From contig DIEX01000019.1 of the NCBI GenBank assembly GCA_002418835.1, positions 1-64,000 on the forward strand: 64,000 nt of DNA. The letters are read 5' to 3'. Below the pieces are notes generated by a model. That model saw nothing but the letters and a program-made list of their open reading frames with translations. It made no database searches and was not told where the DNA came from. The stretch is from Spirochaetia bacterium UBA5763 (GTDB lineage: Bacteria; Spirochaetota; UBA4802; UBA5550). Within the stretch, counting starts at the first letter, position 1, and the number at the start of each line of letters is the position of its first letter. Of this stretch, positions 26,101-34,311 are shown in pieces. Both the position numbers and the translations under genes were made by a program.

Positions 26101-26941
26101 CGACGCCAAGTACTTCCCTGATCCCTTCAGGCATACTAATTATCTTAATCCCGCGAAGTTATGGTCAGGGCTTCTGCTGCTGAAGATTCTCGAAGAGAAG
26201 GAGGGCTCGTACAATTTTGAAGAGAAACTCTCTGAAGCGCTGAAAGATATAGAGGCCAGGGAAAACTACAGGCGCGTAGTGCTTGACATTGAAGCGAAGA
26301 TCTCCTCCTCCGGAGGATTTGAAAAAATGACACCGGAGATTCTTGCTGAAACAGTAAACGGGCTTGGTATGCTGGCAAAAAATCCCTCTGACGGAAAGCT
26401 TCAGTTCAGAAGGGAGTATTCCATTGTGATCATGGATATTCTGGACGGCGACGGCACAGGTGACAGAGCTGCCGGTCAGAATATGAGCAAAGACGAATAT
26501 ATTGAAAAATTCCTTAAACCTCCTAAGTTTGCGGATAACGGCGAACTGGTCTTCTTTTTTGAAAACGAAAGAGAGGTCAGGGAGTTCATTACCAACTCTG
26601 TGAAATCTGTACTTGAAAGAACCAGGGGAAACATTACTGCCGGTGCTGATATAGCGTTGCCTAAGTGGAAGATCGAACAGTGTGTGATCCCTGTATTTAA
26701 GGATAAGTTTGAGTTCTACGATTACTTTGAAAAGCGCGGTTCACTTGAATGGCAGAACCTTTTGCGTGAAAGGCTTACAGATAAACTGAATGAATACGTT
26801 TCATCTTCACGTTTCAGGCTGGAGAGTGACCCCACACTTATAGACAGAGCAAAAGTCGGCGAGTTTATCAGATCACTTGATCAGAAGATGCCTGATATCG
26901 TACTCTGGGAAGTGAAGGTGAAGAACAGATTAATAAAATAA
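23123..26941 (+). CDS. Large tubulin-like (Tub_2-type) GTPase-like protein, 1272 aa
   Basis: The N terminus has a nucleotide-binding start, VIGVGGSGMKGV (GVGGSG at 28-33). Residues 284-289 read GGTGNG, which matches the tubulin/FtsZ T4-loop signature (GGGTG[ST]G type) with Asn in place of Ser/Thr. The following LPSAF...NARANAYAALKEIDFF block is typical of the bacterial tubulin-like family (PF13809, Tub_2). About 800 residues follow, largely helical with coiled-coil stretches (near 500-720), and are of unknown function. FtsZ is about 380 aa, so this is a giant relative. Whether it polymerises or hydrolyses GTP is unknown. It is the last gene of the operon, and a terminator follows. Confidence 0.85.
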   Translation: MSRDELHKSIQSVINDDKPTVRKSIVIGVGGSGMKGVLSAKAWIEENIPVEAHRYMRWVGIDTTDIETSIEGKGGRYRFPSDQFFQEEKRMLYLSSPTPEELSLEFLREKHKNDPVYKWLPNPDVYDISTRAGQGANQTRPLGRLAFFYNEKKIRDSLIKERDRLGQLPDDPKYFQLMDVKEGEDKRSETISFRFERGVNRHYFSEKIPADHIIANIEPDQAARALLCPHIEGKIDISIFPRDEKGYYFELSGSNMEGRELTFDVTHFKRGAQISIFITASIVGGTGNGMLLDLAAMVKDIFKDYWPKPRVYGIIVLPSAFKRVVYNRNARANAYAALKEIDFFMSGNTFSAEYPSGRKVEIPDRIFDDGMLYLLDIENMAGNSLQGRDQVQELTGQFISTFVSSIVGGAIEERTVNDSTRASVYLPGDEKSQRRASYNSFGISRVIYPVPQLKDIGYRIIALKMIDAFLKQINNKLLLETIGDINRGLVRALRLDCRLIFERMYPDYKADMEVEMRSYQKKLEAAVAKNEKRALVSLMESIIRDYGKEEMEKIKSGLLVRMEKRYRVELDKMKTVLTTEIHKYMKDPNMGFVFAGRVIDLVLAKLEMYQKKYYSERVALARYSTEEMDKLVEAAEGAANKELAEAVIQMASFNFSQLVYEAMLTSAESFVREFKSLLFNIRNMEINSLMDKVSALRDKLRQELEDKKFELLEKKNPLFFYLINGKEINSFLEKHFYSRLSIEDLCNEVDFVRLDREDDTRQFIETYLISTEGLKILDLADDEIKAIIQDRFGAIVDKPLDEVKKILFEEGQGEAGLQFSETSMLRVDIEIIRKKLFKIIYSRFEGFSFDNISIRDILSEKKITVSKLLEKLDTYSRPYIYLDATGLSSMEYYRVITNFELNTYEEGDDPQNVQNDLPARLNHYRKRETAVPNISVETFEVPNLCKPYEMISIGVLLGYPIFRINSLEDSAKDYHDLIAERTHPLHLFNSPEFDAKYFPDPFRHTNYLNPAKLWSGLLLLKILEEKEGSYNFEEKLSEALKDIEARENYRRVVLDIEAKISSSGGFEKMTPEILAETVNGLGMLAKNPSDGKLQFRREYSIVIMDILDGDGTGDRAAGQNMSKDEYIEKFLKPPKFADNGELVFFFENEREVREFITNSVKSVLERTRGNITAGADIALPKWKIEQCVIPVFKDKFEFYDYFEKRGSLEWQNLLRERLTDKLNEYVSSSRFRLESDPTLIDRAKVGEFIRSLDQKMPDIVLWEVKVKNRLIK

Positions 26942-26969
26942 TAAAGGCTCTGTGAGGAGCCTTTATTAT
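26937..26969 (+). terminator. Bidirectional terminator after the tubulin-like operon
   Basis: AATAATAAAGGCTC pairs with GAGCCTTTATTAT around TGTGAG. The A- and T-rich flanks suit both the operon and the convergent OmpA-family lipoprotein gene. Confidence 0.8.
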
Positions 26970-26987
26970 CATTAGCGATAATTACGG

Positions 26988-27494
26988 TTATTTCTTAACA
27001 GCTTTGAAAGATACCCTTCTCTGTTTCGGATCTTTTCCGTCATAACCTGAAAGAGGCTCGCTGATTCCTACGCCTTTGTATGACATTTTAGCAGCAGGTA
27101 CACCGGCTTTTTTAAGCTCGTTGTAAATTTTTGCTGCTCTTGCTTTTGAAATACTGGCCTGAAGAGATTTTGTAGGATAATCAGCTGCATGGCCTGTTAT
27201 CTGCATAACATAACCATCCGGAACCTGCTCAACTATTGGTTTAACAAGACCGACGATTCTTTTCATATTTTCAAGATCATCATTCTTGTTTATTTTTGAA
27301 CTTCCGCCAGGGAAACCATCAATTGAGAAATCACCTACCTGTCTGTTAATAGCGCTTACAGCCATATCACCGCCTGCATCAGCTTTAACAGTTACATCCT
27401 GCTTTACATCTGTCTTCGGCTGCTGTGATTCACAGGAAACCAGAAGAAATGTTGCAAGGAAAGATACAAACAGAAGACAAAGTGCTTTTTTCAT
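26988..27494 (-). CDS. OmpA-family (Pal-like) lipoprotein, 168 aa
   Basis: A signal peptide with lipobox LLVSC (Cys21) leads to a short linker and an OmpA C-terminal domain (about 75-166). The domain shows the peptidoglycan-binding pattern QITGHAADYPTKSLQASISKARAAKIYNELKKAGV and ends in KDPKQRRVSF. The Arg of RRV and the DxxG-type region match the diaminopimelate-binding area of Pal/OmpA, although the first loop has H-A-A-D where NxxLS is usual. It should link the outer membrane to peptidoglycan. The gene is convergent with the tubulin-like operon, with a shared terminator between them. Confidence 0.9.
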   Translation of the reverse strand: MKKALCLLFVSFLATFLLVSCESQQPKTDVKQDVTVKADAGGDMAVSAINRQVGDFSIDGFPGGSSKINKNDDLENMKRIVGLVKPIVEQVPDGYVMQITGHAADYPTKSLQASISKARAAKIYNELKKAGVPAAKMSYKGVGISEPLSGYDGKDPKQRRVSFKAVKK

Positions 27495-27725
27495 TTTTTA
27501 CATCCTTTAAATTATTAATTTGTATAATTAATATATAATTTTCAGGAGGGAGTCAATAAAAAAAGTTTATTTTTAAAAAATAAAAAAAGTTAATATTTTT
27601 TCTTGTTAAAAAATGTGATTATTCTTTACTCCGTGTAAAAATTATTTTTTTCTAATTGGAATAATCTGCATGGGCTTTTAATAGTATTATTAAAAATATT
27701 GATGAAGAGATTTCAGGTAATTTAA

Positions 27726-29591
27726 ATGAAAATAGATGAAATGGTGAAACTTCTTACTGATGCAAGGGATGCATATTATAATACCGCTAAGCCCCTGATG
27801 AGTGACATGGAGTTTGACGAACTTGAAGAAAAACTGCGTGAGCTTGATCCTGAAAATCCGTATTTTTTTTCTGTAGGTATACTGCAGCCTCAGGGTGAAA
27901 AGATAAAGCACACCACCCCCATGCTTTCAATGGCAAAGGCAAAGAATATTGAGGATGTGCGCACATGGCTTAAACGGCTTGCCGGTGTGGAGATAACCGG
28001 ATTTGTTCTTGAACCGAAGATTGACGGGCTCTCTGCCGCATGCAGATACAAAAATGGCAAACTTGTTTATGTCGCAACACGGGGAGATGGTGAAGTTGGG
28101 CAGGACGTTACCCACATCGCCGAGTACATCAGCGATATTCCGCAGAATATATTATTTTCGAAAGATGATATTGAGATCCGTGGAGAACTGTACCTGCCGA
28201 GAACTACGGAATATAACACAGAGGGGAAGCCTTTGCGCAATTCATGCGTCGGGCTTATCAACCGGAAAGAGAACCGCGATGATTTGAAATTTGTCAGATT
28301 TGCAGTTTACCAGGTTGTGGGGCTTGAAAAAATTACACTGGAGAGTGAAAGAATTAAACTACTCCGTGACAGCGGGATGAATGCAGTTAATTATTCGACT
28401 GCCTCTGATATCGCTGAAATTGAGGAATTTTATAACAGCTACATGAATGAATTCCGCGATCAGTGGGAATACGAAACTGACGGCCTGATCCTATCTGTTG
28501 ACGACAGAAGACTTTTTGAAGAGATCGACAGTATGTGGGTTGTGGATCACCACCACCATTATTCGATAGCCCTTAAGCCGCCGTCACAGTCAAAGGAAAC
28601 AAAGATAAGGGAAATAATCTGGCAGGTGAGCAGACAGGGTAACCTTGTGCCTGTTGCGCTGTTTGAGCCTGTTGTTATCGGCGGCGCTAAACTCGAAAGG
28701 GCAACCCTTAATAATTACGAAAATGTAATCAGGCTGAAGGTGCAGAGAGGCGATACTCTTGTGGTGCAAAGGGCCAATGATGTTATACCTTTTGTGCAGG
28801 AAAACAGGAGCTCTCACGGGAGATCGGATTTTAATGAAGAGTTTGTGGCTCGCGAGTGTCCCTCCTGCGCGAGCCGCCTTGTGCGCGCCGGTGTACATCT
28901 GAGATGCGTGAATCCTGCATGCGAAGAACAGAGCATACAGAAAATTATATACTGGGTAAAAAGCTGCGACATAGAGAACGTAGCAGAGGCCACTGTGCGG
29001 ACTCTCTTCTCTCTCGGAAGAATAAAGAATATAAGAGATCTGTATAATATAACAGAGAAAGATTTTGAAGGAGTAGAGGGCTTTGCAGAGAAAAAAGTTG
29101 CCAATTTTATAAATGAGGTGAGAGCATCGAGAAAGATGACACCTCGTGAATTTATCGGCAGACTCGGAATACCCCTTGTGCAGAAAAAATCTCTGGTGAA
29201 ACTCGGAATATTCACCGTGGAGGATTTCCTCTCCTATCAGGATGATACTTATGTAATAGGCCGGAACATCCGCGAATGGAAGAACGATCTTTCTAACATG
29301 GCACTCTTCAAGGAGCTATGTGAAGTCCTTGATCTGGTAGTGGAAACAGGGGCTACTGTAAAAGGTAAAGTCTGCATGACAGGTAAAGGCCCCGGTAAAA
29401 GAAATGAACTGATAAAGATCATCGAAGAGATGGGCTATGAATTTTCCAACACTGTTACGAAAGATCTGGAGATATTAATCTGTGAGGATGCGGCAGGCAA
29501 AAGCAGCAAGCTTGATAATGCCCGGAAAAACGGAATAAAGCTTATGAGTTATGAAGAATTTTTCGGAGATAAAATCGTTGACATGGAATAG
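27726..29591 (+). CDS. ligA: NAD-dependent DNA ligase LigA, 621 aa
   Basis: The enzyme seals nicks using NAD. Visible parts are domain Ia (DAYYNTAKPLMSDMEFDELEEKL), the adenylation motif EPKIDGLSAA with Lys117, EIRGELYLP, YETDGLILSVDD, the KPPSQ motif, and the OB domain. A four-Cys zinc finger follows (CPSC ... CVNPAC), then helix-hairpin-helix repeats and a C-terminal BRCT domain (KGKVCMTGKGPGKR). It is about 50 residues shorter than typical LigA, and several stretches diverge, such as a run of four His before KPP. All catalytic motifs appear present. Whether it is the housekeeping ligase or a paralogue cannot be told here. It is 48 bp upstream of asnS. Confidence 0.93.
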   Translation: MKIDEMVKLLTDARDAYYNTAKPLMSDMEFDELEEKLRELDPENPYFFSVGILQPQGEKIKHTTPMLSMAKAKNIEDVRTWLKRLAGVEITGFVLEPKIDGLSAACRYKNGKLVYVATRGDGEVGQDVTHIAEYISDIPQNILFSKDDIEIRGELYLPRTTEYNTEGKPLRNSCVGLINRKENRDDLKFVRFAVYQVVGLEKITLESERIKLLRDSGMNAVNYSTASDIAEIEEFYNSYMNEFRDQWEYETDGLILSVDDRRLFEEIDSMWVVDHHHHYSIALKPPSQSKETKIREIIWQVSRQGNLVPVALFEPVVIGGAKLERATLNNYENVIRLKVQRGDTLVVQRANDVIPFVQENRSSHGRSDFNEEFVARECPSCASRLVRAGVHLRCVNPACEEQSIQKIIYWVKSCDIENVAEATVRTLFSLGRIKNIRDLYNITEKDFEGVEGFAEKKVANFINEVRASRKMTPREFIGRLGIPLVQKKSLVKLGIFTVEDFLSYQDDTYVIGRNIREWKNDLSNMALFKELCEVLDLVVETGATVKGKVCMTGKGPGKRNELIKIIEEMGYEFSNTVTKDLEILICEDAAGKSSKLDNARKNGIKLMSYEEFFGDKIVDME

Positions 29592-29639
29592 CGCGGGTTT
29601 CCCATAAAAAAGTTATTAAATAGCAGGTGGTGGAGTATT

Positions 29640-31028
29640 ATGAAAGAAAAAACTATAAAGCATCTTCTGACTTTGAGCGGCGACGGACGTGAAGTTACTG
29701 TAGAAGGGTGGATCAGGACAAAGAGAGACTCCAAGGATGTGTCTTTTATAGCTGTGAATGACGGATCATGTATGAGCAGCATACAGGTTGTTATTGAAAA
29801 GAGCTTCCCCGGATTTGATGATATAAACAGCAGGCTAATTAATGGTGCCAGTGTTTCTATCAAAGGAAAACTGATCCCTTCCCAGGGGAAAGAACAGAGT
29901 GTTGAGGTCACTCCTCTTGAGATAACTATACTCGGTGATGCCCCGGCAGAGGAGTATCCCCTCCAGAAAAAAAGGCATTCATTTGAATTTCTTCGTGAGA
30001 TTGCGCATCTCCGCCCAAGGACAAACACCTTCGGCTCTGTTATGCGGGTCAGGAACGCCATGAGTTTTGCAATTCATAAATATTTTAATGATAACGGATT
30101 CACTTATGTCCACACGCCGATAATCACAGGGAGCGACTGCGAGGGCGCAGGTGAGATGTTCAGAGTCACTACGTTCGATCTTAATAATATACCGAAGAGT
30201 GAAGGGAAGATCGATTTTTCACAGGACTTTTTCGGTAAGGAGGCATCTCTCACTGTAAGCGGGCAGCTCGAGGCTGAGATTTACGCTCTTGCATTGAAAA
30301 ATGTTTACACATTCGGCCCCACATTCAGGGCTGAAAATTCAAATACATCAAGGCACCTTGCGGAGTTCTGGATGATCGAACCGGAGATGGCATTCTGCGA
30401 TATAACAGGGAACATGAATGTTGCCGAAGATTTTATCAAGTATATACTGAAGTATGTACTTGATAATTGCACAGAAGATATGAACTTCTTTAATTCTATG
30501 ATTGAGAAAGGAATTGTCGATAACCTCCAGCACATAGTTGGAAGCAGGTTCGAACGCATAACATACACTGACGCGATTAACGAGCTTAAAAAATCGGGAA
30601 ATAAATTCGAGTACCCGGTTGAGTGGGGAATTGATATGCAGAGTGAACATGAGAAGTTTCTCACTGGCGAAGTATTTAAAAAGCCTGTAATAGTAACGGA
30701 CTATCCGAAGGAAATCAAGGCGTTCTACATGAAGCTCAATAATGATGGTAAAACTGTCCGCGCAATGGATGTCCTTGTACCAAGACTTGGCGAGATTATA
30801 GGCGGAAGTGAAAGGGAGAATGACTATAATAGGCTCCTCGCAAGGATAAATGAACTGGGACTTCATGAGCAGGATTACTGGTGGTACCTTGAACTCAGAA
30901 AGTACGGGTCTGCTCCCCATTCTGGTTTCGGGTTGGGCTTTGAAAGGCTTATCCAGTTTGTTACGGGTATGCAGAATATAAGGGACGTTATACCGTTCCC
31001 CAGGTGTGTTGATACGCTGGATTTTTAA
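29640..31028 (+). CDS. asnS: Asparagine-tRNA ligase, 462 aa
   Basis: The enzyme charges tRNA-Asn with asparagine. The N-terminal OB fold (about 15-100, VEGWIRTKRDSKDVSFIAVNDGS) binds the anticodon. Class II motifs follow: HLRPRTNTFGSVMRVRN (motif 1 region), FRAENSNTSRHLAEFWMIEPEM (motif 2) and GFGLGFERLIQFVTGMQNIRDVIPFPR (motif 3). The tail TGMQNIRDVIPFPR is characteristic of AsnRS rather than AspRS. The length is as expected. It probably shares a transcript with ligA, and a strong terminator follows. Confidence 0.97.
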   Translation: MKEKTIKHLLTLSGDGREVTVEGWIRTKRDSKDVSFIAVNDGSCMSSIQVVIEKSFPGFDDINSRLINGASVSIKGKLIPSQGKEQSVEVTPLEITILGDAPAEEYPLQKKRHSFEFLREIAHLRPRTNTFGSVMRVRNAMSFAIHKYFNDNGFTYVHTPIITGSDCEGAGEMFRVTTFDLNNIPKSEGKIDFSQDFFGKEASLTVSGQLEAEIYALALKNVYTFGPTFRAENSNTSRHLAEFWMIEPEMAFCDITGNMNVAEDFIKYILKYVLDNCTEDMNFFNSMIEKGIVDNLQHIVGSRFERITYTDAINELKKSGNKFEYPVEWGIDMQSEHEKFLTGEVFKKPVIVTDYPKEIKAFYMKLNNDGKTVRAMDVLVPRLGEIIGGSERENDYNRLLARINELGLHEQDYWWYLELRKYGSAPHSGFGLGFERLIQFVTGMQNIRDVIPFPRCVDTLDF

Positions 31029-31050
31029 TATACAATCGAATCTTTGCATA

Positions 31051-31084
31051 AATTAAAGAAGCCCGGTATGGGCTTCTTTAATTT
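31051..31084 (+). terminator. Terminator after asnS
   Basis: AATTAAAGAAGCCC pairs perfectly with GGGCTTCTTTAATT around GGTAT, and TT-rich sequence follows. Confidence 0.9.
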
Positions 31085-31303
31085 TATAATAAGTGTGGTT
31101 ATGTTATACTTCCGGGACATGTTAAAGTTAAAGAACTACGGTATTATTCCCGGAAGAGTGTCCTTTATTTTTTTGTTCAGGGGCTGTACCAGTTTTAAAC
31201 TTTGAGGATTTAGTTTAAAGGTATAGAATAGCCAGTTTTTTAAGGCAAAGCTGATTTTAACTGAAAAATAAAAGTCCATTAGCAGGGCTTTTCTTTTTAT
31301 ACA

Positions 31304-31333
31304 ACGAAAAAGGGCTGCCTTTTTAGACAGCCC
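31304..31333 (-). terminator. Terminator of the TRL lipoprotein genes
   Basis: On the minus strand GGGCTG pairs with CAGCCC around TCTAAAAAGG, and TTTTT follows. It sits 40 bp after the stop of the second TRL gene. The rest of 31085-31374 shows no gene. Confidence 0.8.
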
Positions 31334-31374
31334 CTCTTGACTAAAACATTGTAACTGTAAACTAACCAGTTTTG

Positions 31375-31734
31375 CTATTCACCGTAAACTATGACAGTAT
31401 AACTTTCAAAAAATGGTAATAAACAGCCAAAATTGCTATACTCGTAATCTACGTGATGCAACTTGGTTATATTACCGTTAGACATCGCCTCTTTAATGCT
31501 GGAATCTCCCCAGGCAACAAGATACAATATCCCTGATGTTTTGGCTCGACCGGTCTTAAAATTTTTATTGTTAGTGGCGCCGGATAATGGAATCGGACCC
31601 TCTGTATTTGTAATTCTAAGACCTGCGTTCACTGCCTCAGGCGTTGGGCGTTTTACTGACCTGGCGCACCCTGTTAAGAATACTATGGATGTCACAAGTA
31701 GAAGTACGGTAGTTGTTGTTATTGTTTTTTTCAT
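31375..31734 (-). CDS. TRL-like family lipoprotein, 119 aa
   Basis: A lipobox (FLTGC, Cys24) follows a signal peptide. The mature part carries the TRL-family signature: VAWGDSSIKEAMSNGNITKLHHVDYEYSNFG near the middle and a C-terminal YTVIVYGE. TRL-like proteins (PF13146) are small lipoproteins of unknown function found in diderms, often in tandem copies. The start at 31734 is chosen from GGAAGG just upstream and because the signal peptide starts there. The gene is 31 bp downstream of a paralogue with which it shares about half its conserved positions, so tandem duplication is likely. Confidence 0.88.
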   Translation of the reverse strand: MKKTITTTTVLLLVTSIVFLTGCARSVKRPTPEAVNAGLRITNTEGPIPLSGATNNKNFKTGRAKTSGILYLVAWGDSSIKEAMSNGNITKLHHVDYEYSNFGCLLPFFESYTVIVYGE

Positions 31735-31765
31735 ACTACCTTCCAATTGAATGTTGTTTTTTTTG

Positions 31766-32083
31766 TTATTCTCCATAAACCTGGGTTTCATATTGTGCAA
31801 AGAGATATCCCAGTATCGTCAGTTCATAATAATCAACATTCTGAATTTTTGAAATACTGCCATTTTTTGCAGCAGTGTTAACGCTTGCATCTCCCCATGC
31901 AACAATTCCGAGAACAGAATATGCTGCCGCTGTTCCAGTTTTTGATCCGCTTGAATTTGAGGTACCATATACCGGGCCTTTACAGGTAGTAACAAGCCAG
32001 CCTTTTGGAGTTGGTGTGGTTGAACAACCCGTTAGAAAAAAAGCAATAAACAATGTTGAAAGCACTAAAAGAATTCTTTTCAT
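31766..32083 (-). CDS. TRL-like family lipoprotein, paralogue, 105 aa
   Basis: A lipobox (FLTGC) follows an 18-residue leader. The core GIVAWGDASVNTAAKNGSISKIQNVDYYE and the C-terminal YETQVYGE are the TRL signature in near-consensus form. This copy is shorter and closer to the family consensus than its neighbour. The start at 32083 is supported by AGGAG 8 bases upstream. It is the first gene of a two-gene leftward unit ending at the hairpin at 31304-31333. Function is unknown for the family; an envelope location follows from the lipobox. Confidence 0.9.
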   Translation of the reverse strand: MKRILLVLSTLFIAFFLTGCSTTPTPKGWLVTTCKGPVYGTSNSSGSKTGTAAAYSVLGIVAWGDASVNTAAKNGSISKIQNVDYYELTILGYLFAQYETQVYGE

Positions 32084-32456
32084 TTGTTTTCTCCTGAATA
32101 AAATGTAGTTCACTGGTGCTGGTAAACACCTTATTTGTCAAGAAAGAATTAGAGGCCTGCTTATATTAAAGCTCTAATTTTTAGATCAACATCGATTGTA
32201 CATTATAATTGTGACAAAACCGGCAAAGAGCTCAGGATGGCAGAGTGTTGAATGCCATATAAAAGCGATTGATCGGTAGAGCCTGAAAGAAAATTTATAC
32301 AAGTTGAATTCAATATCTGAAATTTTTTATTATGTTTTGGATGTTCAATCTTGGAATGGCGGTTTAATTTGTCATTATCAGTTATGTAAAATTAATGACT
32401 GAATCAGTTGTCTTTGATATATTATTCATGATACATCTTATAATCCCGGAGGCCCC
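32084..32456. other. Intergenic region between TRL pair and AAA+ gene
   Basis: This AT-rich stretch must hold the divergent promoters of the TRL genes and the AAA+ gene. No ORF, repeat or clear hairpin was recognised. Confidence 0.4.
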
Positions 32457-33854
32457 ATGCAGCATTTAGAGAAAATTGAAAATGAGCTTAAGAAGATCCG
32501 CAGGTGGCACCTTGTCCCCGGCAAAAACAATATACTTAAATCCCTCGGGCATATAATTAATAAGCATGAAGAGATACAGAGCGTAATAGACGGATTCTTT
32601 ACCCCGGGGGATGATAATTGCGCTGCGGATATGCAGAACTCCGGAGTGCTTATTATTACATCTGAGAGAGGGCTGTTTATCCGTTCCGACAAGCCTTCGG
32701 AATATCTCTCTGTTGATGTGGAGGATATGAAGGGGATATATTTCACCCGGGGATTCGCCGGACTTAAACTTAACATTGAAGCTGATGGCGAGAAATACTG
32801 TTTTGTCACTCATGCTTCAGAAGCTGAGATAAAAAATATTATAGGGGCGGAGGTTGTCCCCGGTGACCTGTCCGATAAACAGCAGCCGCCGTCTTCCGGG
32901 CAGCGTGAGGCGGCAAAGCCTGTTCCGCCGGTTCCTCCTGAACCTGTTTCTGCAACTGCGGAGTCTGAAAAAATTGATGCTGAAAAGGATGCAGCCGAAG
33001 CTGAAGAGGAACAGGAAACAATCGAAGAGGTAATGGAAGAGATAAACAAACTCATCGGGATGAAAAAGGTGAAGGATGAGATCAACTCCTACATAAACTT
33101 TATTAAAATCCGCAAGGAGCGGGAGAACCGCGGGCTGCCTGTAACTCCGCTCTCTCTGCATGCTGTTTTTTACGGTCCCCCCGGAACAGGGAAGACCACA
33201 ATTGCCCGCCTTGTGGGGCGTGTATATAAAGCCCTGGGACTCCTTGCAAAAGGGCACCTTGTGGAAACAGACAGGGCGGGACTTGTTGCCGGTTACGTGG
33301 GGCAGACCGCAGTGAAAACAGACGAACTTGTACAGAGCGCGGTTGACGGAGTGCTCTTCATAGATGAGGCTTATTCACTTATTCCGGAACATGAAGGTAA
33401 TGACTTCGGACGTGAGGCTGTTGATACTATCCTTAAACGTATGGAGGATATGCGGGACAGGTTTGCCGTAATAGTAGGCGGTTACCCTGACGAGATGGAG
33501 CGTTTCATCAACGCGAACCCGGGCCTTAAGTCCAGGTTCAGCAGGTACTTCTATTTTGATCACTACAATCCTGAAGAGCTCATGTCAATTTTCAATATAT
33601 TTGTCAATGATGTTAAGTTCAATCTTGACGAGGGTGCTGTTAAGAAGGCGCAGGGACTCTTCGATTACTTTTACGCAAGGCGTGACAGGAGTTTCGGTAA
33701 CGGCAGGTTTGCAAGAAATGTTTTTGAAAAGATCGTGCAAAATCAGGCTGACAGGCTTTCATCGCTCAGCGAACTCAATGATGAACTTCTCTGCGGGATT
33801 AAATCTGAGGATATTCCCGAAGTTTCAGATTTCAGCGATGAGCAATTTGCCTGA
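32457..33854 (+). CDS. CbbX/SpoVK-like AAA+ ATPase, 465 aa
   Basis: Residues 195-440 are an AAA+ module of the CbbX/CfxQ/SpoVK type. Walker A is GPPGTGKT at 240-247, Walker B is VLFIDE at 299-304, pore-loop segment GYVGQTA follows Walker A, and SRFSRYF carries the arginine finger. Relatives remodel protein complexes, such as Rubisco for CbbX, or serve in type VII secretion and sporulation. The first 140 residues are of unknown type, and a Pro/Glu-rich linker (about 145-185) joins them to the motor, so the N terminus probably selects the substrate. No Rubisco or secretion genes are near. GGAGG sits 4 bases before the ATG. The 3' end overlaps the convergent STAS gene by 23 bp. Confidence 0.9.
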   Translation: MQHLEKIENELKKIRRWHLVPGKNNILKSLGHIINKHEEIQSVIDGFFTPGDDNCAADMQNSGVLIITSERGLFIRSDKPSEYLSVDVEDMKGIYFTRGFAGLKLNIEADGEKYCFVTHASEAEIKNIIGAEVVPGDLSDKQQPPSSGQREAAKPVPPVPPEPVSATAESEKIDAEKDAAEAEEEQETIEEVMEEINKLIGMKKVKDEINSYINFIKIRKERENRGLPVTPLSLHAVFYGPPGTGKTTIARLVGRVYKALGLLAKGHLVETDRAGLVAGYVGQTAVKTDELVQSAVDGVLFIDEAYSLIPEHEGNDFGREAVDTILKRMEDMRDRFAVIVGGYPDEMERFINANPGLKSRFSRYFYFDHYNPEELMSIFNIFVNDVKFNLDEGAVKKAQGLFDYFYARRDRSFGNGRFARNVFEKIVQNQADRLSSLSELNDELLCGIKSEDIPEVSDFSDEQFA

Positions 33855-34176
33855 ACTCATCCATTGTCAGAATTTTAAAATACCTGTCCAGATTTGAAAT
33901 GTCAAAGAGTGTTGAAACGCGTTGATTCAGGCCGCAGAGGTAGAAAATAATATCATTCTTTTCCGCCTGTTTGGAGAGGCTTATAAGCATCCCGAGCCCT
34001 GAAGAATCGATACTGTCGAGGTTTTCGCAGTTCACTGCAATTGTGTTTGTTGTGCCGCTATCCGAGATAATGTCGCGAAACCGGACCTCCAGAAGATCTA
34101 TACTGTGTATATTCAGATTACCGTTGATTATGATCTCTGTGAGGCCGTTCTCTTTGAGGATGGTGATTTTTTCCAA
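33832..34176 (-). CDS. STAS-domain anti-sigma factor antagonist, 114 aa
   Basis: This single STAS domain has the phosphoacceptor region LDSIDSSGLGMLISL (about 53-66), in which Ser58 or Ser59 would be the phosphorylated residue. Such proteins (SpoIIAA/RsbV type) bind and neutralise an anti-sigma kinase when dephosphorylated. It may work with the HATPase and SpoIIE phosphatase encoded at 52277-55616 or with others elsewhere. A 35-codon ORF lies just upstream on the same strand. Its 3' end overlaps the AAA+ gene. Confidence 0.92.
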   Translation of the reverse strand: MEKITILKENGLTEIIINGNLNIHSIDLLEVRFRDIISDSGTTNTIAVNCENLDSIDSSGLGMLISLSKQAEKNDIIFYLCGLNQRVSTLFDISNLDRYFKILTMDEFRQIAHR

Positions 34177-34203
34177 GGGGATACCCGCTCTTTTCAGAAT
34201 GTA

Positions 34204-34311
34204 TTACCTGTTTGAGCTATCCTTCGATTTTTTCAACCATATTTTGAAGTAGTAGTTCAGGTCTTCAGTCGCTGCTTTACTGTTTACCTGTGTTTCGTTT
34301 GTGTTGTTCAT
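34204..34311 (-). CDS. Possible small protein, 35 aa
   Basis: This short ORF reads MNNTNETQVNSKAATEDLNY and ends in a KIWLKKSKDSSNR tail. AAAGG lies 10 bases before the ATG. It stops 27 bp before the STAS gene on the same strand and could be a co-transcribed small protein or leader peptide. Composition is amphipathic and basic at the C terminus. No homologue is known to me, so it is only a candidate. Confidence 0.35.
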   Translation of the reverse strand: MNNTNETQVNSKAATEDLNYYFKIWLKKSKDSSNR

